From: Spinacia oleracea
Taxonomy: Eukaryota; Streptophyta; Magnoliopsida; Caryophyllales; Amaranthaceae
Direction of reading: 5' to 3'
DNA length: 64,000 nt
Assembly (NCBI RefSeq): GCF_020520425.1
Contig: NC_079487.1
Coordinates: 86,681,141 to 86,745,140, forward strand
The notes under the pieces were generated by a model that saw only the letters and a list, made by a program, of their open reading frames with translations, was not told where the DNA came from and made no database searches. The position numbers were made by a program, and so were the translations under genes. This document shows, piece by piece, positions 53,173 through 64,000 of this stretch. Every line of letters starts with the position of its first letter. Positions within the stretch are counted from its first letter, which is position 1.

Positions 53173-56100
53173 TCAGTAGTACAGTCTGTGAGATCTATGA
53201 TTCTTAGACAAATATACTCTCGAAAATTTGTCGTCATTGGTTTGTTGTGGTTGACTTTGATAGGTAGCTGTATTTGTGGATGGAATGTTGGACTCAAATT
53301 CACCAAGTGTCTGCATTTGTAACAATGTCAAACAATTAGTTATGAATCATTTACATCAATTAACAGCATGCATGCTTCATGTATAATAGTCTCTAACTCT
53401 CTAATAATATACTCCGTATTACTCATAAAACTACACACCTGAACAGCCCTCTGCAACACCCTGTACATTTCACATGTACGCTTTCGTTTCTTCATCACCT
53501 CAGAGTTTTCCTGCAACAGCTCTACAAAAAGTTCCTCTCTGCACATCATTTAGCCCAGGTTGCAAATGATCACTCACATAGTTACATAGCAGTTCAATAA
53601 GGCATATAAGAGGGGATCTAGTGTGGTAGATAACTCATTTGTCCAATTAACTTGAAGGCTCAAATGAATATCATTTTCTTTTAATGGAGTCCCGTTTGAA
53701 AGTTCTGGATCCGCCACTAGTCAGTATCAGATGTTTAGTTATAAAAGGTCAAACAAATAACTATTATAGCTTATAAGTATCATATTGCTCAATTTTAAAG
53801 TCCAATGGATTAAGGAAATTACTTGTAGATCGTCTGAATAAAGGTAGAGTGAAGATCCCTTCTAAGACGATTGACCTGAAAAGAAAAGATGAACGGCAAC
53901 ACTCAGAAGTGAAAAAACATGGAAAACACAGTAGAAGTTGGAGGGACAGTAACAGGTTAAAGAAATTGTACCAAAAAGTGCATCACAGCTTTAGGCACAT
54001 CATCTTCAACTTTCTTTCTGACTATATCAAAGTAAGATTTCAACAGTACCCTAGTTACCAACACTTCTGTCTGTTCATCTTCTGTTGGTGCCTCTGTGGG
54101 TCTTATGGTTGCGGAAGGCTGCACTTGCAATGACCAATGTTTAGGTGACCCCAAAGGAAAAACAAAGATAGATGAATGCAGACAAACATCTTTACCTCTT
54201 TTAGCTGAATCGATGATGGTGTTTGAAATGTGTGATTAGTTGTATCTCCCGGGTACATTCCTGCAGGAGTTCCTTTGGATGATAAACGGCTCCAGAAATT
54301 CATAGGCAAGCCCCATAGCTTTGCTGAAGGGTCTATCAAAAGGATGAATATGTACCCAATTCAGCAACCAATAAACATGTTCCTTTATATGTCATAAGCA
54401 CAGAAGATGTGTTTCCTTAAACCTTGACTTAGAAGTTAGAACAGAAATTAAATCACATGTCAAGTGTCATTTCCAATTATACTAGCAAAAGAAATTTTCA
54501 CTATGATTTGGTGACTGTTGATGAGGCATCATTTTACAATCTAACTCTAACAAGAACTTACCAACTGATGTAGACTTGTCATCTTCACCTGAATTTTGGC
54601 CTCCCTACCATTAAGACCGAGAAAAAGATAAATCAAATTAGATTAGCGTTTATTGTCTATAAATAAATTGAGGCAGACACAGGGTTGAAGTTCACTTAAG
54701 TCCAATTAGGGACTATGTATTTGACATGATTAGATATTGAGCGATCGGGATGTACTTGATAAAATACAGTTATTAACTACTCCTTACAGTTAAAACATGT
54801 TAGCTGCAGATGTATACACTACTCAAACTGTAACTTCACAATTGTTGTGTACTCTACTACAACAAAAAAATGACAACCTACTACATGGGATCCTCCATTG
54901 ACAGGATTTGTGGATATTCTGAAGGATTCTATAAAACCAGAAGTGCATTGACTGTTTGTGTAAGTTAAGAAAAACATGAGGTAACTGACCCGGCCAATAT
55001 CAAAAGAGGATATTTTCTATCTATTATATTACAAGAAAGTGAAATTCAATGACAAAAATACCAGGGTGGTTGATGATAACCAAGCTTGAGACTTCTGTGC
55101 CTTACGATCTGGTGATGGAAAACTATCAACATCAACAACACCCTAAAATTATGAGCAAATTATGAACTTAGCTTTTGATATAAGTCATAAAAATCACATG
55201 GAAATACGAAATCCTAATCCATATGTTGATCATTAAAGGAAGAGAACTGCCACCTTAGCAGCACGGATACGTTGTTTAGAAATTTCTATTGCTCTTTGTC
55301 CACCCACAAAGTTAGGGTGAGAAGTATTAATGTCATCGGCCTGAAACAGAGGGGAAAAAAACAACTATTACACTATTCTGAAATTTATAGCACCGGAAAA
55401 CAAGTCACAAGTCAGTGTGAAATTGGCCAGGTTCCTTTGAGGTTCTCTTCTCTACAGATGCTGCATTTTATATTCAGTCCTTGTATGATTAAGGCAAGTA
55501 AAACACAAAATCCAAGCTGAATATATAGTACTCTAGGCATTAAGGTCCATTAATCTCGTCAATCAAAAGCCATGTCATCAATTAAATCAGATCAAAAAAG
55601 CTACAGTCCTAAGATGGCAAAATAGTTCAGGTAATTCAGCTAGTTAAAATCTAAATTGACTGAGTAAATCAGGCAATGTTTTGCTACTAATGACTACTAG
55701 GAAATGTAGGCATGTAGTGTGATTCTCGATTTAAGCTGTGGTTTTGGGAATGTCCAAACGTAGGCAGTCTAACCCCTACTTGACTGAGCGAGTCTTAACA
55801 CTTAATACCGAGTAACCACTAACTATGAGAGAAAATGATTACCTAATCCTTGAAGAACTTTAAAAAAGAGATGTTATGCAACAATACAAACCTCCATGTC
55901 AATTGTATCCACAATCCTTTTCTCCACAGGTTTCATAGCATCATAGAGAAAATTCAGCATCACTGCATCCATGCGCTTTCTTAAAACCGGAAATCTCTGT
56001 AACTCCCTTGATTCACAAGAACGGCTCATCTGTATCAAATGGTTCTTTTAAATGAGTTTATCAAACTTAGATTCTGCTGTTGAAAAGTTCAAGGTAAATT

Positions 56101-59100
56101 ACTAGCACATGCCAATGCACCTAATTATTCTACAGACCTTAATCAGTTCGCTGCATGCGAATTGAAGACACTGGAGACTAGGGTCTAACAACCTTTCAAT
56201 TTGCCTTCTTATCAGAACTACAAAGGGAACCTGAAATTTTTCATTAGAAAAGGCTAAAGTTATAGAGAGTAATACGTAGTACGAAAGAATCTAGGTTCAA
56301 TTATCATAAGGAGATAATTTAAGCGGGAATTTCATTTCATAAGAATGTTAACCTCTGGTACAAACAGTTTATTTCTTGGACCCATAGAATTCTGAATTGC
56401 GATTCTAATATCCTCATCAGTGAGATCTTCACAGGGATCAATTTCCTTGAAACAGAACAGAAAGATCAAGTGACATATTCATTAAGGAGTATTGAAAGGT
56501 TAGAGAGCGTATACTATTGAACAGCTAACCATATATTTGATTATATGAAAGACAGAGCTCTAAAAAAGTACAAGTCTCATATACCTCTAGGGCTTTTATG
56601 AAAATCGACTGGAAAATGTAGCGAATTCTAGCTCCGCCTGTCAACTCTTTTGTTGACATCTCTGAATTCTTTCCATCGATCAATGAAGAGAAAGCTGTTG
56701 GATAACATATATATTCCATGATATACAAGTGAAAGACAACAGAGAACAACGATCACTTGCAAATGTATAAAAATGAATCTAACATAAATCTGCAACTTAA
56801 TTAGCTATTTCAAGTGTGATGTAAAGAGATTTCTTCATAATCATAACATTGGGTTGTTTGGGATATTGTGGAGGATATAGGTTGTAAGTTTATTTAAAGA
56901 GTAATGAAATTGGGTTATTTACTTACCCAAAACAAATTAACTATTTGTATGGATTTGCCAAATATTAGTTAACTCAATGTTTTGGTTCAAATGGCAACAT
57001 ATATAGGAAGTAACCAATGTCGGCTATTGGAGAGGAAGAAAGGACAAAAGGGGATGTAAGAAGCTTTCACCTTCACTATAACTCCGTAGTATGTCCAACA
57101 CAATTGCTCCTTGTTTTTCCTAGAATGTCATCAAATACCACATGATACTCAGAAATTAGTTAAAAGAATGACACAGAAATTAGTATATTTGGAATAAGTA
57201 GTCGAACCCACTTTAGATTCCGTGTCATCTCCGTATGCCTTCATTTCTTCTTCAACGACACGAAAATATGCATTAAGCTGGGCCTTTAAAGCTGGGAGTG
57301 TGGCTCTTATATGCTGCTCAAGAATCTGAAAAAGGCAGAAAAAAGACATTTGATAAAATGGGATAACGAAAGCAAATTAGACAAGTTATGGGAAATGTTA
57401 AGAGATGGGAATAAGTAACCTCATTAAGTTTCTTTGCTAGTTGAGGAATGCCACAACGATCTCGAATACTATGATACACCTTCAACATGAAAGATAGCCA
57501 ATGAGTCAAAACCAGTATCATACCAAAATCAGAGCTATTATATAAAAGAAGAGATATGTATATATATACGTACAGGATGATCATTGAAGAATTGTTCCTC
57601 AAAGCTAAGCGCTTCACCAACACTCTTATTCTTGTTAATGTCCTGAAATTGCACCAGAAATTATAAGCATGAATATTAGTAAAATTACTAAATTGCATAT
57701 CATCTACGTACCCATACTTGTTTTTGATCAGTTAGTCATACATAAACTTCAATTTCTTAAGCAAAAAAAGGTTGAGTGGGATGCTATACCGCTTGGCTTC
57801 GATTAACCACACCAATGTAACCTAGATGAAGTGGGATAACTTTTCCAAGGAGAAAGTTGCAAGCATTTGTACCCCTGTCCATGATATCTAGCTGCAACAT
57901 ATCATATGTTAAAATTTAACTTGAGAGATAAGCTATCATAGAATTACCCTACATGAAAGAAATATATGATGAGATGCAAAGAGCAGAAGACCTTAGTGAT
58001 GACTCCAATTGTCCGAGTACCCTTGGGATCAGCTTCTTTGGCCATTTGAAGAGCATCAGAGGTTGCCAAATCAGAATTCGCGGGACTAACTGCTAATATT
58101 ATGCAGTTTTCTTGCCTAATATGGTGCATAATCATCTTCCGAATCCTAGCTTCTATATCAGAAGGTTGATCTCCTACGGGAACCTTAGTAATCCCAGGCA
58201 GATCGATTAGTGTTATGTTTAGAATATTTGGTGAAGAAATCTTTAATCTAATCGGTTTCTCTGAAACTCCTTTATTTCTTCCTGCTTCTCGCTCAGTCTC
58301 AGCCTGCAAGCACATGACAGATGCTAAAGTAACTTTCAAGGATATGCAATATGGTTCCTTAGCTAAAGTTAAAACTATCTTTCCATGCCCAATGCCTTCA
58401 ATTCCAACCGAAAACCACATTGTCAAGTTGTCAACATGCCACTACCTCGAATTATCATTACGAATTCACGTTTACATAAGAAATTCACTAGTACAATATG
58501 TAAAACAGAACATTGCTTAAAAAAAAAAAAAAAAAACCTGATCAAGAAATATTTCAGCATTGGCATACCAAATTACTTGTATTTTAAAGCTAAGAATAAG
58601 CCAAGTACAAGAACTGTAAACCTACTTACGAGTGTGTAGGGATCACAATAGTTCATCATTATCATTACCCCATTGCCTCAAAGAGGCTCCCGCAAGAAGC
58701 GGGGTAAGGGGGTCGGACGTACGCAACCTTACCCCTGTAATTGCAGAGAGGTTGTTTCCAATTGACCCAAAAGCTATAACGGGACAACAACGGGACGACC
58801 ATCTTCTACTTCATGGAAAGGAAGCGAAGAGGTATTAAGAGCAATTTTGATTTAGTCCATTACATCCTACAGCCAAAAGAACAAATGAATCTTTGGCTCC
58901 ATCAGAAATGGACACAGGGATCAAAAAAAATCTACGAACCAGACTGAGAACAATCCATGAATCAACGATATTAGTGTAAATAATATACTTGGTATAGCTT
59001 AGATTTCCAGAGTCCTAAAACAACGGTGTTTCTGTTTCTGGCACACTAGTGTAATGCCGAATACATTCAAGATGTTGCGAATTCTCTCGAGATTAATCAA

Positions 59101-59637
59101 ATTCATGTTAGCATTATCAAGCAAGTTATGAAAAGAACTAAACAATCTACGACTACCCGAAAAAGTAGCAATCAAAACCTGAATTTCTTTACGAATATGA
59201 GCGAAGTCGTAAAAGCGAGAGTGAGGCATATGAAGGAACTCCCCCCACTCTCTATCATGATCAACAATGTCAATGCCGCCACCTTGATCATGGTTGGAAG
59301 ATTGAAGATGATCACGACGCTCAAGTTGAAGGATGAGAGGGCAACGAGTGCAAATTTCACAACCACGTGGAAGAAAGTCACGGCCTACTAGGGCTTCTAA
59401 GACGCTAGACTTTCCACTGCTCTGACTCCCAACCACGGCTACGTGAGGGAGAGGGATTTTGGAGAGCTCGTCGGAGCCCAGCGGTGAGAGAATATCTTGT
59501 AGCTTGTTTATTATGGGAATTACAGATGAACCGATTGTAGGAGTTGCGGCGCTGCTAGATGAAGCATTGTTCTTGTTATTGTTGTTGGTAGTACTACTAG
59601 TGTTGGGGCTGCTTTCTTCTCTCTTTTGTCCCGCCAT
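53173..59637 (-). CDS. DRP3: Dynamin-related protein, DRP3-like, 19 exons
   Basis: My splicing gives exons 59637-59179, 58303-57992, 57891-57790, 57642-57574, 57479-57420, 57325-57212, 57119-57071, 56694-56585, 56445-56353, 56230-56138, 56029-55892, 55340-55254, 55142-55062, 54604-54562, 54332-54196, 54118-53972, 53875-53823, 53538-53439 and 53310-53173. All borders are GT-AG and phases agree, for 794 codons plus stop (Arabidopsis DRP3A/B are about 780-808). GTPase motifs: GSQSSGKSS at about 70-78, DLPG at 187-190, TKLD at 256-259. Middle domain: [25 protein letters not shown] and LFVPEVPF. GED near the C-terminus: [20 protein letters not shown] and [15 protein letters not shown]. There is no PH domain. 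DRP3 proteins sever mitochondria and peroxisomes. Odd: TRCP at the G2 loop where the family has TRRP, and a diverged tail ([11 protein letters not shown]). The ATG at 59,637 follows an ACA-rich leader and precedes a Ser/Asn/Thr-rich N-terminus typical of DRP3. Confidence 0.9.
58640..58840. mobile_element. SINE-like insertion in dynamin intron 1
   Basis: The segment AAGCGGGGTAAGGGGGTCGG, then ACGTACGCAACCTTACCCCT, then GCAGAGAGGTTGTTTCC is the conserved core of plant tRNA-derived SINEs (Au-like). A poly-A run at 58,519-58,538 is separate. Exact ends and target duplication were not resolved. Confidence 0.55.
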
Positions 59638-60493
59638 TGTTGTGCTTGTCACCAAGCTTTAGGATTTTTTTGAGGAGGTTTTCTTGGATGAAAAGAGACG
59701 ACGTAGCTTGCCTTATGATATACCAAGTATTAGTTTTCAAGGTTAGGCGGGTAATTCAATTAAATCAAATCAAATTGCGCCAAACTTGTTAAAATTTTGG
59801 AGAAAAATCCGAGTCATTTGATATTCCATCTGGCACCTGCAAAAATTGGGGAAAAATAATATTCATCAGACATATATTAATAGTAAAAGATAAAAGAAAT
59901 ATTGTTGACGATTAATCGTTGAAATTGTTAAAGCGAAATGGGAAATCAGACTTTCAGGGAATGAAGGCCAACTGCTCCTGCTGTTGACGCTTTATATATA
60001 ACGTCAGTTACAATTTACAAAACAAAAACCACCTCCAGTCCAGTCCAGTCCAGCCCGGCCCCTCCCGGTTCCAACGGATCAGACTGAAAATCGGGCCTGC
60101 TTTTTGTTCCAGGAGACTATACGGAACCGGTCTGGACCCTAAACTATAAGGTACAACTTGTCAAGGATCCATTTTCACTAATTTACCAGTAAACTGATCG
60201 TCTATCTGATTCTTAATATAAACAAAAACCGTAATTTTTTTTAAAAACGCACTGTATCTTGGAAACAAAATACATATATATATATGCTCCTGATTCCTGA
60301 AAACAATATGACTAGCTTGAATGAGTTAAATGGTTAGATAACAAGGAATGGAAGTAGTATATCGCACTGTAAATTGTAATGCCATCCAAAAAGGTGGCAA
60401 TTTGTGATGATAGAGGATCCAATACTAACAAATAATACATCAACTCCCAGCCTTGAGCTTCAGCGGATTCATGACTAACTGAATGGTAGAAGC
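59638..60493. other. Intergenic: dynamin promoter and 3' side of the CCCH/G-patch gene
   Basis: It contains a short tandem CCAGT repeat (60,034-60,052) and a TATATATA tract near 60,275. No gene is seen. The minus-strand dynamin promoter should lie just right of 59,637. Confidence 0.4.
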
Positions 60494-63221
60494 CTAAAAT
60501 CTAAGCCATTTCTTTTCTTTCTCCTTGCTAACAACTGCATTAGAAGTCGTTGCGTGCTTAGCCTCTGCCTCTGATAAAGCCTTCCGAGTCTCTGTCAACT
60601 TCCTCATTGCAGCCTCGTACACTGCCTTCTCCTTCCTATTACGGTTTGCCATATCCTCTAACTTTTCCACTCGAACCCTCAGCTCCTTCACCTCCTCCTC
60701 ATAAGCAATAATTGACCGTCTATCTTCTTTCTTAGCTTCTTTGCTCTTTTGCTTCTTCACTGTACTACTATTGTTGTTAATCATCTGTGCATGTGTTGCA
60801 AGCTGACTGTTGATTAGACTGAAGACATCAGGCCTCTGTTCCTCTTGTTTTGCAACACGAACTGCTTCTGCAAATTTCCTTTCACGTTTCCTCTTCCCAC
60901 CACGGCTCCGTTTTTTATTCTTTTCAGAACTCCCACTTCTCTCCTCATTCCTGACAGACTGCAGGGCATGGTCAAGAGATTGCTTTGGTGGTAGCACTTT
61001 CACGGGTATTGGGTTCACCATGCCTTGGCCTGTTAGTCCCAGACCCATTCCTTCACGGAAGCCCATATTAGCCATCATTTTGGAAGCTATACCACGGGTG
61101 TGATTCTCCCACTTGGCAAATATTGCTGTGTCAGTCTGGATCCCCTTCTGCAAGGTAGTGCTCTCCACAAACCCTAAACCTTGTGGCAGACCATCATCTT
61201 CATCTTCATAATCGCTTGAACCTGAGTACTCAGAATTTGAATATTCACTTTCTCCATCTTCATCATTGCTGCCTTTTGCATACTGTGATAATGACATTGC
61301 TTCTGCCCCCACCGTCTCTGAGCTTCCATCGTCACGAAATACAACCAGGCCTTTATTGAGTTTGTCGTCCCAAGATTCAAGTTCAGCCTCTCTCCAAATG
61401 CTAGCTCCATTCCCTGAAACTGCCAAAATGCTAGCTCCTACAAATGGCTGCCCCCAACTAGGTGACACATACTTCTTCAGGGAAGACAGGGACATTAGTG
61501 TTCCTGTAGCAGATAACAATACAATATTTAGGTAAGATAACAGCTGGAATTACCAAAATGGCCTGCAATATATATATATGGGGATTTTGAACTACATATT
61601 GGAAATCTACAAGTAAAGAATCTGGAAACAGATGCAGAGATTGTACTTTTATATCACAAAAGAAGATTAGTACGTAAACCTGGAAAATCTAGATTGGTCA
61701 AATAGACAGAACAAATTAGGCTACCATTCTTTGCTTAGAGTGATTAAATACAAAACTCTGCCCTTACAAATTAGACCACCTACACTAGGCCCATTTAAAT
61801 TCCTACTACCCAACACAGCAACTGTCTCCAAACTCCAAAGTCTAACTGTTCTGCATAGCAGAATTATACACAATTCACAAACATACCATGCGATAACCGG
61901 CAGTTAGCACCATATCGACATCGTTGTTGAAGGAAGAACTTGCATATCTGCACTTTGTGGTCTACCATCAGTACATAAAGATAAAGAAAATAAAAGGCAG
62001 TTAATTTTCTTCCTCTACATCTCAAAACATCTAGGATTTTCAAGAGAGTAGAGTAATACAGAGATACATGAGCACTCGTGCAGTCATGCTTAGTGATTGC
62101 AGTTATATTCTAATACTTGTATATATCATATACGTCAGTGTTAAAATTATCATTTGCCTTTAGTTTTATGGTTACTCCAATCTAGATTGCAAGCAAGAAA
62201 TATGAAGTATTTAGGTTTAATTCTAAACCCACTGGTTAAAAGTATTTCAGCTTTGTTAGGAGTCCAGCTTGTGAAGCACATATAAAATCAGACTAAACTC
62301 CCATCTGTATCCAGCATTCCAGCCAGAAAAACTGGGAATCCTAAGACTCCTAAGGACACTTCCCTCCCTAAGGCCAAAGAAACAGAACAAAAACTTCCCG
62401 AAACCCTATAGGATCTTGCCATTAACTTCAAAAGAAACCACCTTTGAACATTGGGGAGACACAATATAGAATAGCTATACAGCTTTTAAAACGGTGCTTC
62501 TAGTGCCATGCCGCCAACTCCATTATACCACCTATCCCCACTAGCTTGAACTCAGGGGTCTACATTTTGCTAAAGCAGAACAATAATACTACTTTAAGTT
62601 TCAAACCACTGATAGGGTTTCCTTCCACTTCGAGGAAGAACAAACAGATACAAACCATCCTGCCAAAGAATGACAGCACCTCCTACAAGGCATCTTATTT
62701 AAATACTCTGCCATTACCTATATATAGCTATAATAAGACAAGCAAGTACAAAACAACAAATACAGACCTACAAAGTATTGAGTAACTATAATGTTGTGGT
62801 GGTGGGGAGTATGACAACAGGGGCCAGCTTTAGATTACAAGGAACTCACCATCATCTTCTCTGACGTTGGATTGAGGAAAGAAACTCTGGCGGAAGAAGA
62901 ACCATCCAACTGAACAATTTGACCATTATACCAACGCCCATCGGTGTGGCGGAATCTACATTTTGATCCAATAAAATAACTTGGGTCTCCCAATATTTCT
63001 GCCTCAACATTAGTAGAATCTAATGGTTCTACCTCTAAGTCTTCGCACGGAAGTTGGGAACCACCCAACTTTGCTGGATTTATAAGCTCGACCGCAGCGT
63101 CTTTATGGGAATATATAGAGTCCTGCACAGCTGAATCAACTTCACGTAACAGCCGGGCACGTTTTAGGTGAAAAAGTCCTTCCTCTGCATCTTTAATGGA
63201 AGAAACAAGCTCGTCTTGGAC
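60494..63221 (-). CDS. Tudor-CCCH-G-patch protein (ZGPAT-like), 3' exons (partial)
   Basis: Three exons are visible: 63221-62850, 61947-61887 and 61503-60494, GT-AG and in phase, 480 codons plus stop. The protein starts at [20 protein letters not shown] (helical), then a Tudor-like segment [20 protein letters not shown], a CCCH zinc finger [19 protein letters not shown] (C-x7-C-x5-C-x3-H), an acidic stretch, a G-patch ([20 protein letters not shown]), a basic Lys/Arg region and a C-terminal coiled coil ending KKWLRF. The layout matches plant zinc finger CCCH/G-patch proteins related to animal ZGPAT, nuclear RNA- or chromatin-associated factors. The family is about 500 residues, so one short first exon (roughly 30-40 codons) should lie beyond the right edge. 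No lesions seen. Confidence 0.9.
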
Positions 63222-64000
63222 CTGCATCAACATACAGCAATGTGTTGATTCAAGAAACCAGCCAAATGAGCATGCATATACAATTTCACTTCTGCTATCC
63301 CTTTTTGTATAAACAAGAAAAAAAGTTGGAGAGGAAGCTGATATGCTGAATAAAGCAAGAAACTGGACACTCGCATCTTTATCAGTATTTATCACTCTAT
63401 GAGAACAACTGCTATCACGAAGAACATTACAGAAAAACACAGATATCCTACGAAGAACATTACAAAAAGGTAACAAGTACGGAGTAAAATACATTGATCA
63501 CCGACATATCAAAATGTTCCTTAAGGCCTGAGATTAGACCTGAACTCCTGGTGGTTTATTTCCTGAAAACAAAGGCTAGAAGAATAAAATAACACATGGC
63601 ACCTGCCTCCTTTCACCCTATTATTCACCACAGAACCGTGCTAGAAGGGTGATTGTTGTTTTCTTAATCTCTCATAAATTATTCTCCAAATATCCATTCC
63701 CAAGCTCAAACCTCTCAAAAACCTGAGCCTTTGGAACCTAAAAACGTCAAATCAATTGTAGAACAAGTACAAAAAACCCACAAGAAATCAACCAACCAAC
63801 ACCGTAAAATTACACAATGACATTCCTTAGGTTTTCTGCTAAAAAATCACTTCATAAGCTTGAAGCTTGACACCAATTAATCTACAGAGTAACGGAATGC
63901 AATTGAAAACACAACGAAAGCTAATGTGAGCTAATTGGTATTCACAAAACCCATTTGTCTCCAGATTAATGTTGCATAATGAGCATAGTTTATGACAAAA
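63222..64000. other. Probable first intron of the CCCH/G-patch gene
   Basis: The CAG acceptor for the exon at 63,221 lies at 63,222-63,224. No segment encoding the family's conserved N-terminus was found up to the right edge, so this is probably intron. Confidence 0.45.

Overview
This window is nuclear DNA of a flowering plant. The host genes are intron-rich with GT-AG splice sites and match plant families: 3-ketoacyl-CoA synthase, DRP3-type dynamin, a Tudor/CCCH/G-patch protein and an SKA2-like kinetochore protein. The rest is dense with plant transposons. The style of the Stowaway MITEs (CTCCCTCCG termini), the GAACT/GTTCAG microsatellites and the intronic SINE suggests Caryophyllales, perhaps Amaranthaceae such as spinach or beet relatives. 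That placement is inference only.

Layout. 1-2.6 kb: 5' exons of an SKA2-like gene (minus) and a broken exon of a C2H2 zinc-finger gene. 2.8-9.0 kb: microsatellites, decayed LINE pieces, a Stowaway MITE, a Helitron 3' end, two head-to-head pieces of a long LTR and a Mutator-type foldback MITE. 9.0-27.1 kb: three elements in series, each bounded by (TA)n tracts and carrying imperfect terminal inverted repeats rich in GAGAA motifs (A, B, C). C carries fragments of host genes (eIF5, alcohol dehydrogenase, TRA1/TRRAP), two tRNA-like modules and a roughly 120-bp tandem array, and that array is itself split by a Helitron holding a MITE. B carries a third tRNA-like module. 27.2-30.1 kb: a solo LTR with a 5-bp target duplication. 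31.6-38.2 kb: a gene-capturing Helitron with a tandem 1.7-kb duplication that joins fragments of several host genes, followed by RAE1 exons. 39.8-49.5 kb: a young Ty1/copia element (minus) with matching 1274-bp LTRs.

The right third is the genic part. It holds a complete KCS gene (plus, 3 exons), a complete 19-exon DRP3-like dynamin gene (minus, 794 codons by my splicing) and a Tudor-CCCH-G-patch gene (minus) whose first exon lies off the right edge. The KCS enzyme would extend very-long-chain fatty acids at the ER, and the dynamin would divide mitochondria and peroxisomes. They are ordinary neighbours and do not form a pathway.

The most unusual material is the 8.98-27.11 kb block. Its (TA)n-bounded elements have internal minisatellites that look like amplified versions of their own terminal motif. 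Elements B and C also share a tRNA-like module with a six-base anticodon loop. I could not assign these elements to a named superfamily from sequence alone. All homology calls are from recognition by eye; no search was run.
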